Part shown: one piece after another, positions 50,601 to 59,646 of the stretch
Position numbering within the stretch: the first letter of the stretch is position 1
Layout: each line of letters starts with the position of its first letter
Source of the DNA: Corbicula japonica
Taxonomy: Eukaryota > Mollusca > Bivalvia > Venerida > Cyrenidae
NCBI GenBank assembly: GCA_038501625.1
Contig: JAZAYU010000171.1
Location: 1,094,796 to 1,158,795 of the forward strand
Direction: 5' to 3'
Length of the DNA: 64,000 nucleotides
The notes under the pieces: model-generated
The model's database searches: none
The model's input: the letters and a program-made list of their open reading frames with translations, nothing else
What the model was told of the DNA's origin: nothing
Made by a program: the position numbers and the translations under genes

Positions 50601-53600
50601 AGTGAGTATCCACAGTGTGTTGTTAACTTTACTCCATATATATGCCTTTAAACGTGTGACCAGTGTAGATCTTGATCAGTCGGTACATATATGCAGTCTG
50701 GTCAGGATCAACACTGTTCGTTTTTTTATTTAGTAAGATATTTTTTACCAGAAAGCAAACAGTGCAGATCCTAATCGCACTCCTCAGATGTGCAGGCTGA
50801 TCTGGATCTACATTAATTGTCTAAACGATTAAAGGCATACCATGGGGGAAAGGGTTTAAACTAGTAATTATTGTGGAACATTCACCTTAAAACATCCCCA
50901 TAACTATTCATTTATTAAAACTATTTATAGAAAGGCATATGATTGTAGATATTTAACAGTTTTAAAGGATGAAAGAGTATTTTTATTGAAATGTCTTTCA
51001 AAAGATAAATATAAGTTGTCAAGTGGTGTGTTTTATGTTACAGAAACAACAGAAGACACAGAAAGAAAGATTAACTGAGAAATTCAGTGATGAGCTGAAG
51101 AATTTCCAAACGATACAGAGAACAGCGGCGGAGAAGGAGCGTGCCAGTATCACCCGAGCCCGCGCAGCATCCAGTTCTAACTATGTAAGCAGGCACACAT
51201 GAAACTGTTTCTTGTATGGCAGGGGTTATAATATTTCAGTTTGAATATAGGATTTAAGATTAAATGATAAATTTGATTCCTAAATTGATTAAATTCCTTT
51301 TAGATTTCCAAGATAAGTACAAAACATGTAACAGTTAAAATTGTGTTACAATGAAAATCATGAGTGTTAAGTTGAAATTGGGTAAAACAGCTACTACAGT
51401 GTCCAGGAAGGATTTGTGCAAGAATTTACAGCATGCAAAATTGTTCTGTTAGTTTTCTTGGAGGTTATTATAGCTACTGTTGTAATTGTTAAGTTGCGCT
51501 TCAGAATAACTTTTTAATTTCACCTGATCTGTAATGTCTTCCATTTTTAACTTTTTTTTAAAAACTTATTTATAATGATGCATGTGCTTTTTACGTTGTC
51601 TTGTAAAATCTACAATAATAATGGGCAGTTAAAGGTTATTGAAGACATAATATTACATTTTTTATTTTTTGTGTGACTGATTCACCAAGTAGATCCCTTT
51701 CTAATATACTAGATACTTTATTTAGAGTCAACAGCCTGGTCCATTGATAGACTTTGGGGTGAGTACTTAACTAGGGGTTCTAAGTTTAACAAGTTTGTTT
51801 GCATTAAACATGATTTCTTCCTCCCTTCTTTGTTGCTGTTTTGAATCCATGCCTCTTTCAGTTTCATAAAGCTTGTCTGTAATACAGTTGTAGTCTGAAT
51901 ATCAGCAGCTGAATGAGATTTACATCTCGAACATCACTGATTTGATAACAACTGTTCCAATTGACCATTATTATTTAATAAACAAAAGAAATGCATAATG
52001 ACTGCTTTAGCTCTATGTTAATGTATGAGCTTGTGAGATTTTTAATTTTAATCTCCAAAAGGCTTGATATTTTTGGTACAATTATTACATTAACTCTTTA
52101 CTCTTTGTATATTGCTTATATCCCATGTGTGACAAGTGTAGACCCGGATCAACCTACACATCCTTGAATTCTGATCAGTGTCTAACTATTACTGTTACTA
52201 TTAAACATTATGGACTCCTGAATATCTTGTTTCTTGTTAATCTTAGTAAGGGCATTTTTGCATGTCAATATGTCTTTGATGCATATATGTATTAAATGTT
52301 ATTTTATAAATACTGCAAATTGGAATGTTTAATTTTTGTTTACCCATCCTGATTAATAGCTTGGCAATGTTTTATGAGAATTTTCATAACATGCGTAAAT
52401 AAAATTATGAGACAACAAAATTTGGGATGACTTGTGCCTTGCGAATGGTCTTCTGCAGATAATATTGTTCACACTCTATACTGGTCTGTAATATAAATAC
52501 TGTACATATATGCCTTTTAATTCTCAGTTCTAAAATGGAATATTAGACTATACATAGTAGTTTCCTAAAATACTATCTTAGTTTCATTCTCGATGTCCAT
52601 CTGCAGTTTTGTATTTGACAGAATTAGATTAAAAAATTTAAACTATACAGAATCCTCATCCTGCTTTACCCACTGACATTATCTGGTTAACCAGTCTGAA
52701 TAATCTAGGTTTTCATTGGGCAGTTTTAAGAATACACTCAATTTCAACCAATCATCAACATTCAATGAAAGACTGGTCTTCTTAACTTGTATGCTGATAA
52801 GCCTAAAGTAGACCAACACCAGTCAGTGCAGTTTTATCACAGTGTCAATTTAACCCATAACTCCATTTTATACACACTTTTGTCATGTGTTTGATTAGTG
52901 TAGATCCAAATCAGCCAGCACATCTGTGCTATTTTATCTGGATAAGAAATGATCTTATGAATCTTAACAATGAACAGTGTAGATCCAGATCAGCCAGCAC
53001 ATCTGTGCCATCCAATCTGGATCTACAATAGTCACTTCTTGGTAAGAAAAGATAATAAATCTAATGTGATGGCTGATCTAAATCTACATTGTTGGCCCAT
53101 GATATAAAAGAAAACAGTAAGAATTTAGTTTAAAAGACTGGCCTATCCTTTATGGAAACTCTACAAGGATTTAGCTTACTAATATGCCCAAGCTTATGCA
53201 TTATGTTTAAGACCAGTTATCACTCAGACTGCATGATCTTCAGCTTGATTCACCTTATAGCTGGACTTGCCAACATAAATGGGTAAACTTGCGGAATGGT
53301 TCAGGCTTCCCACCTCTGTTCTATTTTCTGTCGTCAACAATTTAGTGAAATCTGAAATTTTTATTTTGACTTAACCCTTTACTCCATATATACACCTTTA
53401 TTGAGTGTGCCATCAGTGTAGATCCAGATCAGCCTGCATATCTGTGCTCTCTGATCAGGATCAACATTGTTGGCTTATTGGTCCAAAATAACCTAATGAC
53501 TCTAAAAGCAAACAGTGCAGATCCTGATCAAACAGCAGGGATGTAATGGCAGATCTGGATCTACATTGTTCACCTGTGTGATTTAAAGGCTTATATATGG

Positions 53601-56600
53601 ATTAAATGGTAAGTTATTGCTAATAGGCTGGTTTATGAGAGTTCAGTTCCATCTTTAATTTTGGTTAATTATTCACGAGTTCAATTATTATTTTAGAAGA
53701 CTTGCTATTTTCAGCTTGGAAACATGTTATCTTTTGAGATGTAGTAACTTTGATTTATGATTTACAAGTACTCGAGTTATGCCCAGTTTTTAACACTTGG
53801 GACAAAGATTAACAACCACAGATGACAGTCTTAAACCTTATACAAGTCATGTGTTTTTATGTTATTTCAGTCAGGATTTGGGGATGAATCCCATGATGAG
53901 AAACAGTTTTCCACACCGGGGTATGTTCTATTCTCATTATCTAGCCAGTCATGCAAGAAAAGATATAATATTTCATTGCTAAGAGCTCTGTAACATTTTC
54001 AACAAAAATTTTACCTTGATTGTGCTACATTTCTTAATAAGTTAACCCTTTTCTCCTTATTATATGCCTTTTATCGCATGTGCAAATAGTGTAGATCAAG
54101 ATCACTCAGTACATTTGTGCCTTCTGATTTATTAGGATCTGCACTGTTTGCTGTTTGGTCAGAAATAACCTTATAAACCAAGAAGCAAACATGCAGATCC
54201 TGATCAGATGGCACAAATGTGTTGGCTGATCTGGATCTACACTGTTCAAACACCATAAAGGCATACATATGAAGGAAAAGGTAAACCTGAATCTGCTCGG
54301 CCAAGTGATAATGTTAATTGTATCATTGTAGAAAATACTGTGCAGCAATGTAAGTGAATGAAATAATGATCCATCATGTAATATAAGTATCTTGCATGAT
54401 TGTGAGGTGAAGATGGAAAAATCTGTCACTGAGAATGAACTGTTTATGTGGGAATGAGGCTCTGTCACCAAGGGTGTACTGTGCTTGCGTGAATGAGGGT
54501 CAGCGAGATAGTGACAGATTTTTCAATGTTTACAAATGTCTCTTGCAAAGTACTTTCTCTTGCATACCTTTTATTGTTCATTTTTGTATATGTTTACCAT
54601 TAAATTTTGTTTCCATATGCTGAAATGTTGATGTAAACATATCATATTTTCTAAATGATGTCACTAAATTAAATACATGACATTAAATACCTGTTGGCCT
54701 GACATAAACATATGTGATGATGTGTGTTTTTCAAGCAAACCAAATTCTTCACTCATGCCTTTTTTGTTTCCAATTTCTTGCAGATATTCAGCGACAGCAC
54801 AAGTTTTACAGATGGAAAATGATGTGGATTTAGAAAGTATCCGAGAGAGAGAGTCGGCAATCAAACAACTGGAGGTAGGTTGCAACATACCCCCGAATAA
54901 CCACATTGCCAGATATCTACTGCATTACATAACACCACATTCTATTTATCACAAATGGGCAGATTGGAAGCATAACTTAGTAAAATCTAGTTTGTGTATA
55001 TGACTAGGGAATTTCCATTAAAGACAATGGCCCAAGATAATAAAACTGAGATTCGAAACCATTCTCAAATCTTGAGCATCTGATTGGCTATGATGACTTG
55101 TCGCCATTTTTAAGTCAATCAAACGCATTAGATTTGAGTCTGGTCTCCATTCTCAAATTTATTATCTTGGGCCAATAATTTGGCAGAACCGTGATCTGTG
55201 AAATGTTTAAGAACTGAGAGATTTAGGGTTAGTGCTCCTCCATGATGAGAATTTTATGAAAAATTGTAAATCCACATTATATGGCTTTAGTACAGGTTTC
55301 AATTCAGACAGCTGTATATAAGTTTTATGAATTTTTTCTAGCTGTTGTTAGATAAATAAGTATCCTAACTGTCAAAAGAAAGTTATCATTCTAGTAATTA
55401 CAATAGGCTTAACTCTTTACTCCATATATTCACATTTTAATGAGTATGGAAGTGGAGTAGATCCAGATCCACATCTGCACTTGTGGCTTCTTGATCAGAA
55501 ATAACTATGAATCTAAAGGCCTGCAGTATGTGCATGCTGATCTCAATCTACACCTAGCCTGTGGGATAAAAAGCATTTCATGGAGAAAGAGTAAAGTATA
55601 TTAAAATGACAGACTTGGGAGTTTGTAGCAGTTTCGAGGGAAGCATGGATCAGGACCATAGGCCATGTTACTTCATATAGATCTTTGTAGAGCTACTCCC
55701 CTTGACTAGAATTAAATGTTGTTGCCTTTGATTTCAGAGTGATATTATGGATGTGAATCAGATCTTTAAAGATTTGGGTATGCTTGTTCATGAACAAGGG
55801 GAAGTCTTAGGTAAGACAATTTGCTGTTTGAGGACATTATCTCTTATCTTATATTCTTGTTAAGCTCAGATAATTACATTTAAATTGGTTAGTATGGAAA
55901 CCTTCAGGGGCCTAGTAAGGGGAAGCAAATAAAAGCTAACGCCAAGCTTTATGTGCATCTACGGAGGAAAGGGTTAAGCTTTTCATTTCAGTCTGTTAAA
56001 TGATATATCGTGCAAGATAGGTAAAGAGTATTCTTTAATTAGCAAGGAGCTTAGAACAACTGTAATCTTTCATTTTAAGATCAACAGCCTTGGATTTAAT
56101 GAAATGTAACCAACTATTTTGAATAATCCTGACATTGGTTCATGAATAAGTGCAAACTCTGCAAAACTCTGTTGAGTTAAATCAATTTTGACAATTGGCT
56201 TATAATTTGTTGAACGTAAGTGTATCCTCTGAAATAAGGGGTAAGTTTTTGTTCTTCAGGGCATGAATATTTAATTAAGATCATTCTGTGTAGATACAGA
56301 TCAACCTGAACATCTGGATATGCCAATCACAAGGGTGACCAGTGTTTATCCAGATCAGCGTGCACATCTGTGCAGTCTGATCAGGATCTGCACAATCTCT
56401 TCTAGGTCAGAAATAACCTAACAGATCTAAGAGCAGCTAATGTAAATCATGATCAGACTACACAGACTACACAGATGTGAAGGCTGATCTGGATCTACAC
56501 TGGTTGTCCTTGTGATTAAAGGCGCATCCAGCTCAATCAAAGGGTTAATCATTTTGTAAATATTAATTTTCAACCAATGATATTGAAGAAATTACAAACA

Positions 56601-59493
56601 TTTGAAATCATATACCTATTGCAAAAGTACCTTTTGATTTCTATAACAGACAGTATAGAGGCGAATGTTGAGCATGCACAAATCCATGTGGAAGAGGGAA
56701 CGAAACAACTGAGTTCAGCCAGAGAATATCAGGTAAAATGTCAGGCTACTGCTTAATGATTCAGCTTTATCTTACAGCATTTCATGGAGGATGAAAGTAG
56801 ATAGCCTTCATATATGTTCATATACAAGATGTCACAGAGCAAGGGCCAAAGGGCATATAACTGAGTCAGAACGTCTTCAATGTCATACCGACCAATCATT
56901 TGCTAGGATTTATTGACTTGTCTGTTTGATCTTATGATCAGACATCATATTTCAGTGGTTGAGTGCTTATATCATTTATTCAGTGGAAGAGCAGACATAC
57001 ATGGTATATGATATATCACTTTTGCATGTGACATTAAACTGAAAGAATGTGTCTCTGCTTGTAGAAAAATGACAGAAGCATTTACAAATGTTGCCGTCTT
57101 AACCCTGTACTACATATGTACGGCTTATATCTTGTGTGTGTGACCAGTGTAGATTCAGATAAACCTGGATATGCATGCAGTCTGATCAGGATCTACACTA
57201 GCACGGTTAGATTCGTTAGGTTATTCAGACCAAAAAGTGAAGGTGTCACCTATATCTTGTAGATCCAGATATGTCTGTACACATATAAGTAATATAAGCC
57301 ATATTCATGGAATAAAGGGTTTAATGGTCACCATGACTTAAGGGGATATGACCTTACTTGTTGAAGATCATTGTGTGTAGCACAATTTTGCACAGCAGCT
57401 TTCTGATGCTTTATGTCATGTCTATGCCATAAATACATTTTGTTTTAATTTGTGATTGGGAAAAAACTTTATCATAATTGATTTCTTGGTGATAAAGTTA
57501 TTAATTTTTCTTTTGTTTGTTGGTTTTTTTTTCAGTTTTTGTTAACCGCTTTCCTTTTCATGTTAGCACAATTTGATTATTTGCTTGTTTGTGTTATAAT
57601 TTTGTAAGTTTAATATTATTTCATTCCCTTTTAAGTAATAAAGTTAAAACTTTCAGTCCTGTCAAATTGTTGATTTTCAGTTTTTGTTTTACTGTACCAT
57701 TTTGTTATTTGTTTATTTTCAGTCAAAAGCAAGACGGAAAAAGTGTTGTTTGATCGTTGTGTTGTTAATTATATTAGCCATTATAGCTATCATAATTGCT
57801 GTAACAGTGTCAAACAACAAGTAAAGCTAGATTTCTATACAGGTATAACTAAATGTTACATTTTATATTTATATACCATGAGCCATTTATGCCATATATT
57901 AATCTGTCCTATAATTTAGTCCTTTACTCCATAAATACGCCTTCTATCACTTCGGTGACCAGTTCGAAACCAGATCAGCCCCCACATCTGATCTGGATCT
58001 ACATTATTTGCCTATGCAATAAAAGGTGTATACATGTACATGTATATGGAGGAAAGGGTAAAGAGATGAAAATTGAAATAATTAAGTGTCCCAATTTTAA
58101 GAGGCTGAAACATGTTTGGTTTTGGGACATTTACAGGAAATATGGTAGTGTCAATGGGTACTGCCCAACACTTTTTATAAGATCCAGTGAGGGCAGAATC
58201 ATGATAAAACATCCAGTGCTTTAATGTGGTACTCTCCAACTTTTTCGTTGCATTTCCGACATTTAGTAAAACAGATCTTTTTATGTAAAAACCCCTCTGT
58301 TAAAAGTATAGATACTTAATCAGTGATGATTATTCAATGAGCATTCATCAGGATCCATTTGACCCAGGAGATATTCATTTGACATGAAATTATCAAGAAC
58401 TGTGATTTTGACCCTTGTGATTTCAGCTAAAGGGTCATATTTTCCTTAAATTAGGGGTATTTTGGCTAATAATTGTCAGAATCCCCCTAAAAATATCAAA
58501 ATGACCCATGAGAATGAGCTGACAGTGGAACCTGTGTATTACTCAAGTCTATTTTAAACCAGATGCAAATTGACATCTCTCATATCTCTCTGTCAAATAT
58601 AGGACCTGTCATATTGCGGAAATATCTCACATGCAGTTTCATTAAATTTTGTGAAGACATATTTTTGCTTTGAAATTTTTGCTCTGACACCTCAAATTAC
58701 TTCACGATGGCACAGATTCTTGCAATTTATCTTTATTAAGCTTGGTTAAAGTTCTTAATGGGTTCAGCACATTTTCACAAGCATGATATATGTAATTTAA
58801 TGGACTTATGGTCTATAATGCATCTAATATAGACATAAGCCCAAGATCATTAACTTGAAATTGGAGACTAGTCTCAAATTATGAGCTTTAGTTTTATGAT
58901 CTTGGACCAGAGATTACCCTAACAGCAGGATAGACTGATAAGTTTACATTGTTTGCAATTAGGCAAGAGAAGCATTCTCAATGCATCTAAAAGCAGTTCA
59001 GATCCTTTATAGTTCATTTAAGATCACAATATGTTTTTGCTGCATTATGAAAACTGAGAAATGGCAAATAGAGTTGTTGTTGTTGTTGTTTTCCTTCCAT
59101 TATTTATTTTCTTTTTGCAAGCTTCTTTTTCAATTTGTCTATAGTATAAAATATAAATTTAAGTAAGTTTTTCTTCTGAGTTTGATTTTCAATTATATAT
59201 TTTGTCTGTTGTGTAGAGGATCATATTGTATTCCAAAGAGAAGAGAAATCATTTTCTTCGGTGTTGATCCTGATCAGACCACGCAGACATGTCACCTAAT
59301 CTGGATCTACAATGTTAGCATCTGCGATAAAACCTGTATATATAACCTGTCTTTAAGCTAGTGAGATAGTTGTTCAATAGTTTCATTTTATACATTTCAG
59401 TCACGCACACGTAAGAAGAGGTGTATACTTGTGATATTCTTATCAGTGATTATTGTCATCATTGCCCTGATCATCTGGCTTGCTACAAAATGA
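35561..59493 (+). CDS. STX7/STX12: Syntaxin, Qa-SNARE of the endosomal STX7/STX12 type (whole coding span, spliced)
   Basis: This is a membrane-anchored Qa-SNARE that, by family, pairs with Qb, Qc and R-SNAREs to drive fusion of early/late endosomes. Ten shared exons (771 nt, 257 codons) join in frame with GT/AG borders; one of two last exons then supplies the anchor (290 or 287 aa, against about 260-280 in vertebrate STX7/STX12). Residues 22-145 match the N-terminal Habc three-helix region ([20 protein letters not shown], then [20 protein letters not shown]). Residues 190-257 are the SNARE motif, with the zero-layer glutamine at Q225 in [20 protein letters not shown]. An in-frame stop (TAA 35549-35551) precedes the ATG. 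Introns, especially intron 2 (12.4 kb), are full of repeats. The upstream non-coding first exon and promoter were not located. STX7 versus STX12 cannot be decided; invertebrates usually have one such gene. Confidence 0.95.
35968..36200. mobile_element. 233-bp MITE with 26-bp inverted ends in intron 1
   Basis: 'tcgtcggcctaatatcaaaa' plus 'cctcgt' at the left is inverted as 'acgagg' plus 'ttttgatatgaggccgacga' at the right, with 25 of 26 bases paired. Inside, 'aaacctcgtacaaggttt' and 'aaacctcctacgaggttt' repeat the inner end. Confidence 0.85.
36403..36545. mobile_element. MITE-A palindrome in syntaxin intron 1
   Basis: 'ccaaggttgtaaaactgaga', 'accagtctcaaatctcaagc' and 'atctgattggctgaaatgg' on the left arm are mirrored on the right ('cagatgcttgagatttggga', 'cagttttacagcctt'). 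Confidence 0.85.
36970..37035 (+). CDS. STX7/STX12: Syntaxin exon 2
   Basis: The acceptor is gtatttcag (to 36969) and the donor GTAAGT at 37036. It runs phase 1 to phase 1 and encodes [20 protein letters not shown], the start of the first N-terminal helix. Confidence 0.9.
37282..39418. mobile_element. 2137-bp Harbinger-like non-autonomous element
   Basis: The ends GGGCCAGTATCTCGA (37282) and TCGAGATACTGGCCC (to 39418) are exact inverses flanked by a CTG duplication (37279-37281 and 39419-39421). Inverted ends that begin GGGCC, with internal TTACGA/TCGTAAC repeats and a 3-bp target duplication, resemble PIF/Harbinger elements; this is an inference. There is no transposase frame. The interior has a GC-rich stretch (38500-38980) with many ACCGGG/CCCGGT words unlike its surroundings, possibly another nested repeat. 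Confidence 0.7.
39030..39165 (-). repeat. Dispersed repeat ('GAAAGCCNNCGAACACGA' family), copy 3
   Basis: The reverse complement shares the order of words with 10203-10312 ('ggctgtaatatacatttcca', 'aaaccgagtttgcaatattt', 'ggtggctttcaaagtttc'). It lies inside the Harbinger-like element. Confidence 0.5.
39798..39926. mobile_element. MITE-A palindrome in syntaxin intron 2
   Basis: 'gcccaaggttataaaactga' and 'tcagttttataacctt' are the inverted ends. The arms 'aaaccagtctcaaatctcaa' and 'ttgagactggtttcc' pair, and the centre is slightly shortened. Confidence 0.85.
39927..41253. other. Intron 2 sequence, mostly unassigned
   Basis: It holds a short perfect hairpin (ATAACAATTCGGAATTGTTGTTAT region, about 40897-40920) and a copy of the dispersed repeat at 41090-41222. 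There is no exon. Confidence 0.4.
41090..41222 (-). repeat. Dispersed repeat ('GAAAGCCNNCGAACACGA' family), copy 4
   Basis: 'ggacagtaatatatattccc', 'aacccgagactgcaatattt' and 'ttgcggctttcgaagttttc' are the inverse-strand counterparts of copies 1 and 2. It abuts the Helitron-like element at 41254. Confidence 0.55.
41254..44270 (+). mobile_element. Helitron-like (HINE-type) element with 166-bp satellite core
   Basis: It begins AGCTCACCTGAGC after a T and ends in hairpin GGGCC-ATCAT-GGCCC (44251-44265) plus CTCTTG (to 44270) before a T. The subterminal inverse CTCAGGTGAGC lies at about 44234. After a 200-bp 5' module comes a 166-bp unit. Its GGAAAAACT anchor falls at 41466, 41632, 41798, 41964, 42130, 42296, 42462, 42628, 42794, 42960, 43125 and 43291, and about five diverged units follow. 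Units contain 'ggccccgccccaggggtcac' and 'ccacaaggcctagagcttag'. No Rep/helicase is encoded. T^T target use, subterminal inverted repeats, the 3' hairpin and a satellite core together fit Helentron-associated non-autonomous elements. Confidence 0.8.
44316..46454 (+). mobile_element. Helitron-like (HINE-type) element with 145-bp satellite core
   Basis: It has the same end modules as the preceding element: AGCTCACCTGAGC at the start, CTCAGGTGAGCGATAAAGGG, hairpin GGGCC-ATCAT-GGCCC (46435-46449) and CTTG before T. The satellite is different. About 14 units of 145 bp begin GTTAACACTCTAG (44401, 44546, 44691, 44836, 44981 and so on to 46276) and contain 'gtcatgaaacttggtcagga' and 'ctaggtcactgttactaaaa'. 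It lies 45 bp after the 166-bp element. Confidence 0.8.
46797..47025. mobile_element. Diverged MITE-B copy in intron 2
   Basis: 'tagtttagatccacatcaac' and 'gatcctgatcagactgctct' with 'cttgatctacactggttaca' keep the family order. The ends are eroded. Confidence 0.5.
47393..48428 (+). mobile_element. Helitron-like element with about 143-bp core and doubled 5' end
   Basis: It starts ATACCCCCGCATACGAAG after a T-run and ends GCGGGGGTATTAATCAC-CTTCA-GTGAT (hairpin 48406-48420) plus CTCTAG before T. The first about 85 bp occur twice (47393 and 47490), separated by a (GGTT)n run. The core has four units anchored by 'gacttgaaact' at 47549, 47706, 47849 and 47991. There is no coding capacity. The ends differ from the AGCTCACC elements but the plan is the same. 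Confidence 0.7.
47438..47470 (+). repeat. (GGTT)n microsatellite
   Basis: About seven GGTT units with GTTC variants, lying between the two 5' ends of the Helitron-like element. Confidence 0.9.
48429..49211. other. Unassigned 3' part of intron 2
   Basis: AT-rich with no exon or recognised repeat. A GC-richer stretch lies near 49080-49150. Confidence 0.4.
49212..49378. mobile_element. Diverged MITE-B copy
   Basis: It starts 'ccctttaatccatagacatg' and ends 'catctcatggagtaaagagtt', the inverse of the start. The inner arms are eroded. Confidence 0.5.
49419..49488 (+). CDS. STX7/STX12: Syntaxin exon 3
   Basis: The acceptor is ttggtttcag (to 49418) and the donor GTAAGT at 49489. It encodes [20 protein letters not shown] (first Habc helix and loop) and runs phase 1 to phase 2. 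Confidence 0.9.
50502..50601 (+). CDS. STX7/STX12: Syntaxin exon 4
   Basis: The acceptor is tttcattgcag and the donor GTGAGT. It encodes [20 protein letters not shown] and on through [10 protein letters not shown] (second helix and linker), running phase 2 to phase 0. Confidence 0.95.
50623..50860. mobile_element. MITE-B copy (well preserved)
   Basis: It opens TTAACTTTACTCCATATATA and closes 'ggcataccatgggggaaagg' plus GTTTAAA. The arms 'accagtgtagatcttgatca' and 'aggctgatctggatctacat' and the inner 'ggtcaggatcaacactgtt'/'aacagtgcagatcctaatc' are inverse. Confidence 0.75.
51044..51184 (+). CDS. STX7/STX12: Syntaxin exon 5
   Basis: The acceptor is ttttatgttacag and the donor GTAAGC. The 47 codons run phase 0 to phase 0 and encode the third Habc helix ([20 protein letters not shown]) and a basic ARARAASSS linker. 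Confidence 0.95.
51726..51758 (+). CDS. STX7/STX12: Syntaxin exon 6 (33-nt microexon)
   Basis: A tiny in-frame exon, [11 protein letters not shown], with acceptor ctttatttag and donor GTGAGT. Being phase 0 on both sides, it can be skipped without a frameshift. It lies in the flexible linker between the Habc region and the SNARE motif. Confidence 0.75.
52091..52205. mobile_element. Half MITE-B copy
   Basis: 'ttaactctttactctttgta', 'gacaagtgtagacccggatc' and 'aattctgatcag' represent the left arm only. Confidence 0.5.
52850..53115. mobile_element. MITE-B copy with duplicated left arm
   Basis: The arm 'gtgtagatccagatcagcca' plus 'gcacatctgtgc' occurs twice (about 52900 and 52978) before the inverse arm 'ggctgatctaaatctacatt'. 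This indicates an internal duplication or two overlapping copies. Confidence 0.65.
53371..53610. mobile_element. MITE-B copy (well preserved)
   Basis: It runs from TTAACCCTTTACTCCATATA to 'ggcttatatatggattaaat'. Both arms with 'gtgtagatccagatcagcct' and the inverse 'gcagatctggatctacattg' are present. Confidence 0.8.
53871..53920 (+). CDS. STX7/STX12: Syntaxin exon 7
   Basis: The acceptor is tgttatttcag and the donor GTATGT. It encodes [17 protein letters not shown] (acidic linker) and runs phase 0 to phase 2. Confidence 0.85.
54042..54285. mobile_element. MITE-B copy
   Basis: It runs from GTTAACCCTTTTCTCCTTAT to 'ggcatacatatgaaggaaaa', with arms 'gtgtagatcaagatcactca' and 'ggctgatctggatctacact'. 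Confidence 0.75.
54784..54874 (+). CDS. STX7/STX12: Syntaxin exon 8
   Basis: The acceptor is aatttcttgcag and the donor GTAGGT. It encodes [20 protein letters not shown] and on to ESAIKQLE, entering the SNARE motif; phase 2 to phase 0. Confidence 0.95.
55029..55173. mobile_element. MITE-A palindrome in intron 8
   Basis: 'ggcccaagataataaaactg' is inverted at the right as 'aatttattatcttgggcc'. The arms 'aaaccattctcaaatcttga' and 'agatttgagtctggtctcc' pair. Confidence 0.85.
55409..55598. mobile_element. MITE-B copy with internal deletion
   Basis: It opens TTAACTCTTTACTCCATATA and closes 'aaagcatttcatggagaaag'. The middle is about 50 bp shorter than in full copies. Confidence 0.65.
55738..55810 (+). 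CDS. STX7/STX12: Syntaxin exon 9 (zero layer of the SNARE motif)
   Basis: The acceptor is tttgatttcag and the donor GTAAGA. It encodes [20 protein letters not shown] plus GEVL, residues 206-229. Q225 aligns with the ionic zero-layer glutamine of Qa-SNAREs. Phase 0 to phase 1. Confidence 0.97.
56272..56550. mobile_element. MITE-B copy with partial arm duplication
   Basis: Two left-arm pieces ('gtgtagatacagatcaacct' and 'gtttatccagatcagcgtgc') precede the inverse arm 'ggctgatctggatctacact'. It ends 'aaaggcgcatccagctcaat' and 'aaagggttaa'. Confidence 0.65.
56650..56732 (+). CDS. STX7/STX12: Syntaxin exon 10 (end of SNARE motif)
   Basis: The acceptor is tttctataacag and the donor GTAAAA. It encodes [20 protein letters not shown] plus LSSAREYQ, residues 230-257. 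It ends phase 0 right before the membrane anchor, so either last exon can follow. Confidence 0.95.
57099..57324. mobile_element. MITE-B copy
   Basis: It runs from TTAACCCTGTACTACATATG to 'atattcatggaataaagggt', with 'accagtgtagattcagataa' and 'cttgtagatccagatatgtc' as decayed arms. Confidence 0.65.
57723..57824 (+). CDS. STX7/STX12: Syntaxin alternative last exon A (membrane anchor A)
   Basis: The acceptor is tttattttcag (to 57722) and the stop TAA 57822-57824. It encodes 33 residues: a basic SKARRKKCC linker, a hydrophobic helix rich in I, L, V and A (about 20 residues), and a polar AVTVSNNK tail. The SKARRKK linker is the sequence typical of plasma-membrane syntaxin-1 juxtamembrane regions. 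The cysteine pair could be acylated (inference). It gives a 290-aa protein. It is mutually exclusive with exon B because it carries its own stop and no internal donor is evident. Confidence 0.85.
   Translation, partial: SKARRKKCCLIVVLLIILAIIAIIIAVTVSNNK
57918..58060. mobile_element. Short MITE-B copy in the 3' UTR of exon A
   Basis: 'cctttactccataaatacgc' and 'tgtatatggaggaaagggta' are the inverted ends. The central part is deleted. It contains AATAAA at 58018. Confidence 0.65.
58018..58023 (+). promoter_or_regulatory. Candidate polyadenylation signal for the exon A transcript
   Basis: An AATAAA lies 194 nt after the exon A stop. It sits inside a MITE-B copy, so the signal may have been supplied by the transposon. 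Confidence 0.4.
58061..58838. other. Unassigned sequence between the two last exons
   Basis: There is no exon. It may be 3' UTR of the exon A transcript or intron of the exon B transcript. Confidence 0.4.
58839..58908. mobile_element. Internally deleted MITE-A copy
   Basis: The ends 'gcccaagatcat' and 'atgatcttggacc' with one arm 'gactagtctcaaatt' remain. The centre is missing. Confidence 0.65.
59255..59345. mobile_element. MITE-B fragment (right arm)
   Basis: 'gttgatcctgatcagaccac' and 'ctaatctggatctacaatgt' belong to the right-hand arm of the family. Confidence 0.5.
59401..59493 (+). CDS. STX7/STX12: Syntaxin alternative last exon B (membrane anchor B)
   Basis: The acceptor is tatacatttcag (to 59400) and the stop TGA 59491-59493. 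It encodes 30 residues: basic linker SRTRKKR, then [19 protein letters not shown] and a short LATK tail. The CILV...LIIW pattern is the one typical of STX7/STX12 anchors, so this is probably the ancestral endosomal form (287 aa). It joins exon 10 in phase 0 exactly as exon A does. Confidence 0.9.
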   Translation, partial: SRTRKKRCILVIFLSVIIVIIALIIWLATK

Positions 59494-59620
59494 GAACAGA
59501 TTCCTGAGTGACCTCCCTTTATACAAGAACACCATATACAGTGCTGTGTTGGGGCATGGAATACTTTGCACATACAAGTTGTGACTTAAGTATCTAAATA
59601 ACACAAAGAGGTTATATGAT

Positions 59621-59626
59621 AATAAA
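59621..59626 (+). promoter_or_regulatory. Polyadenylation signal AATAAA for the exon B transcript
   Basis: It lies 128 nt after the exon B stop, a normal spacing for a short 3' UTR. The next repeat element starts 21 bp later. A second AATAAA is at 61790-61795, beyond that element. Confidence 0.6.
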
Positions 59627-59646
59627 TTTACTTGTGTTGGTTTATT

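Noticed and set aside
54677..55003. 108-codon frame over syntaxin exon 8
   Set aside because: It includes exon 8 in frame but reads through the donor into the intron; only 54784-54874 is exon.
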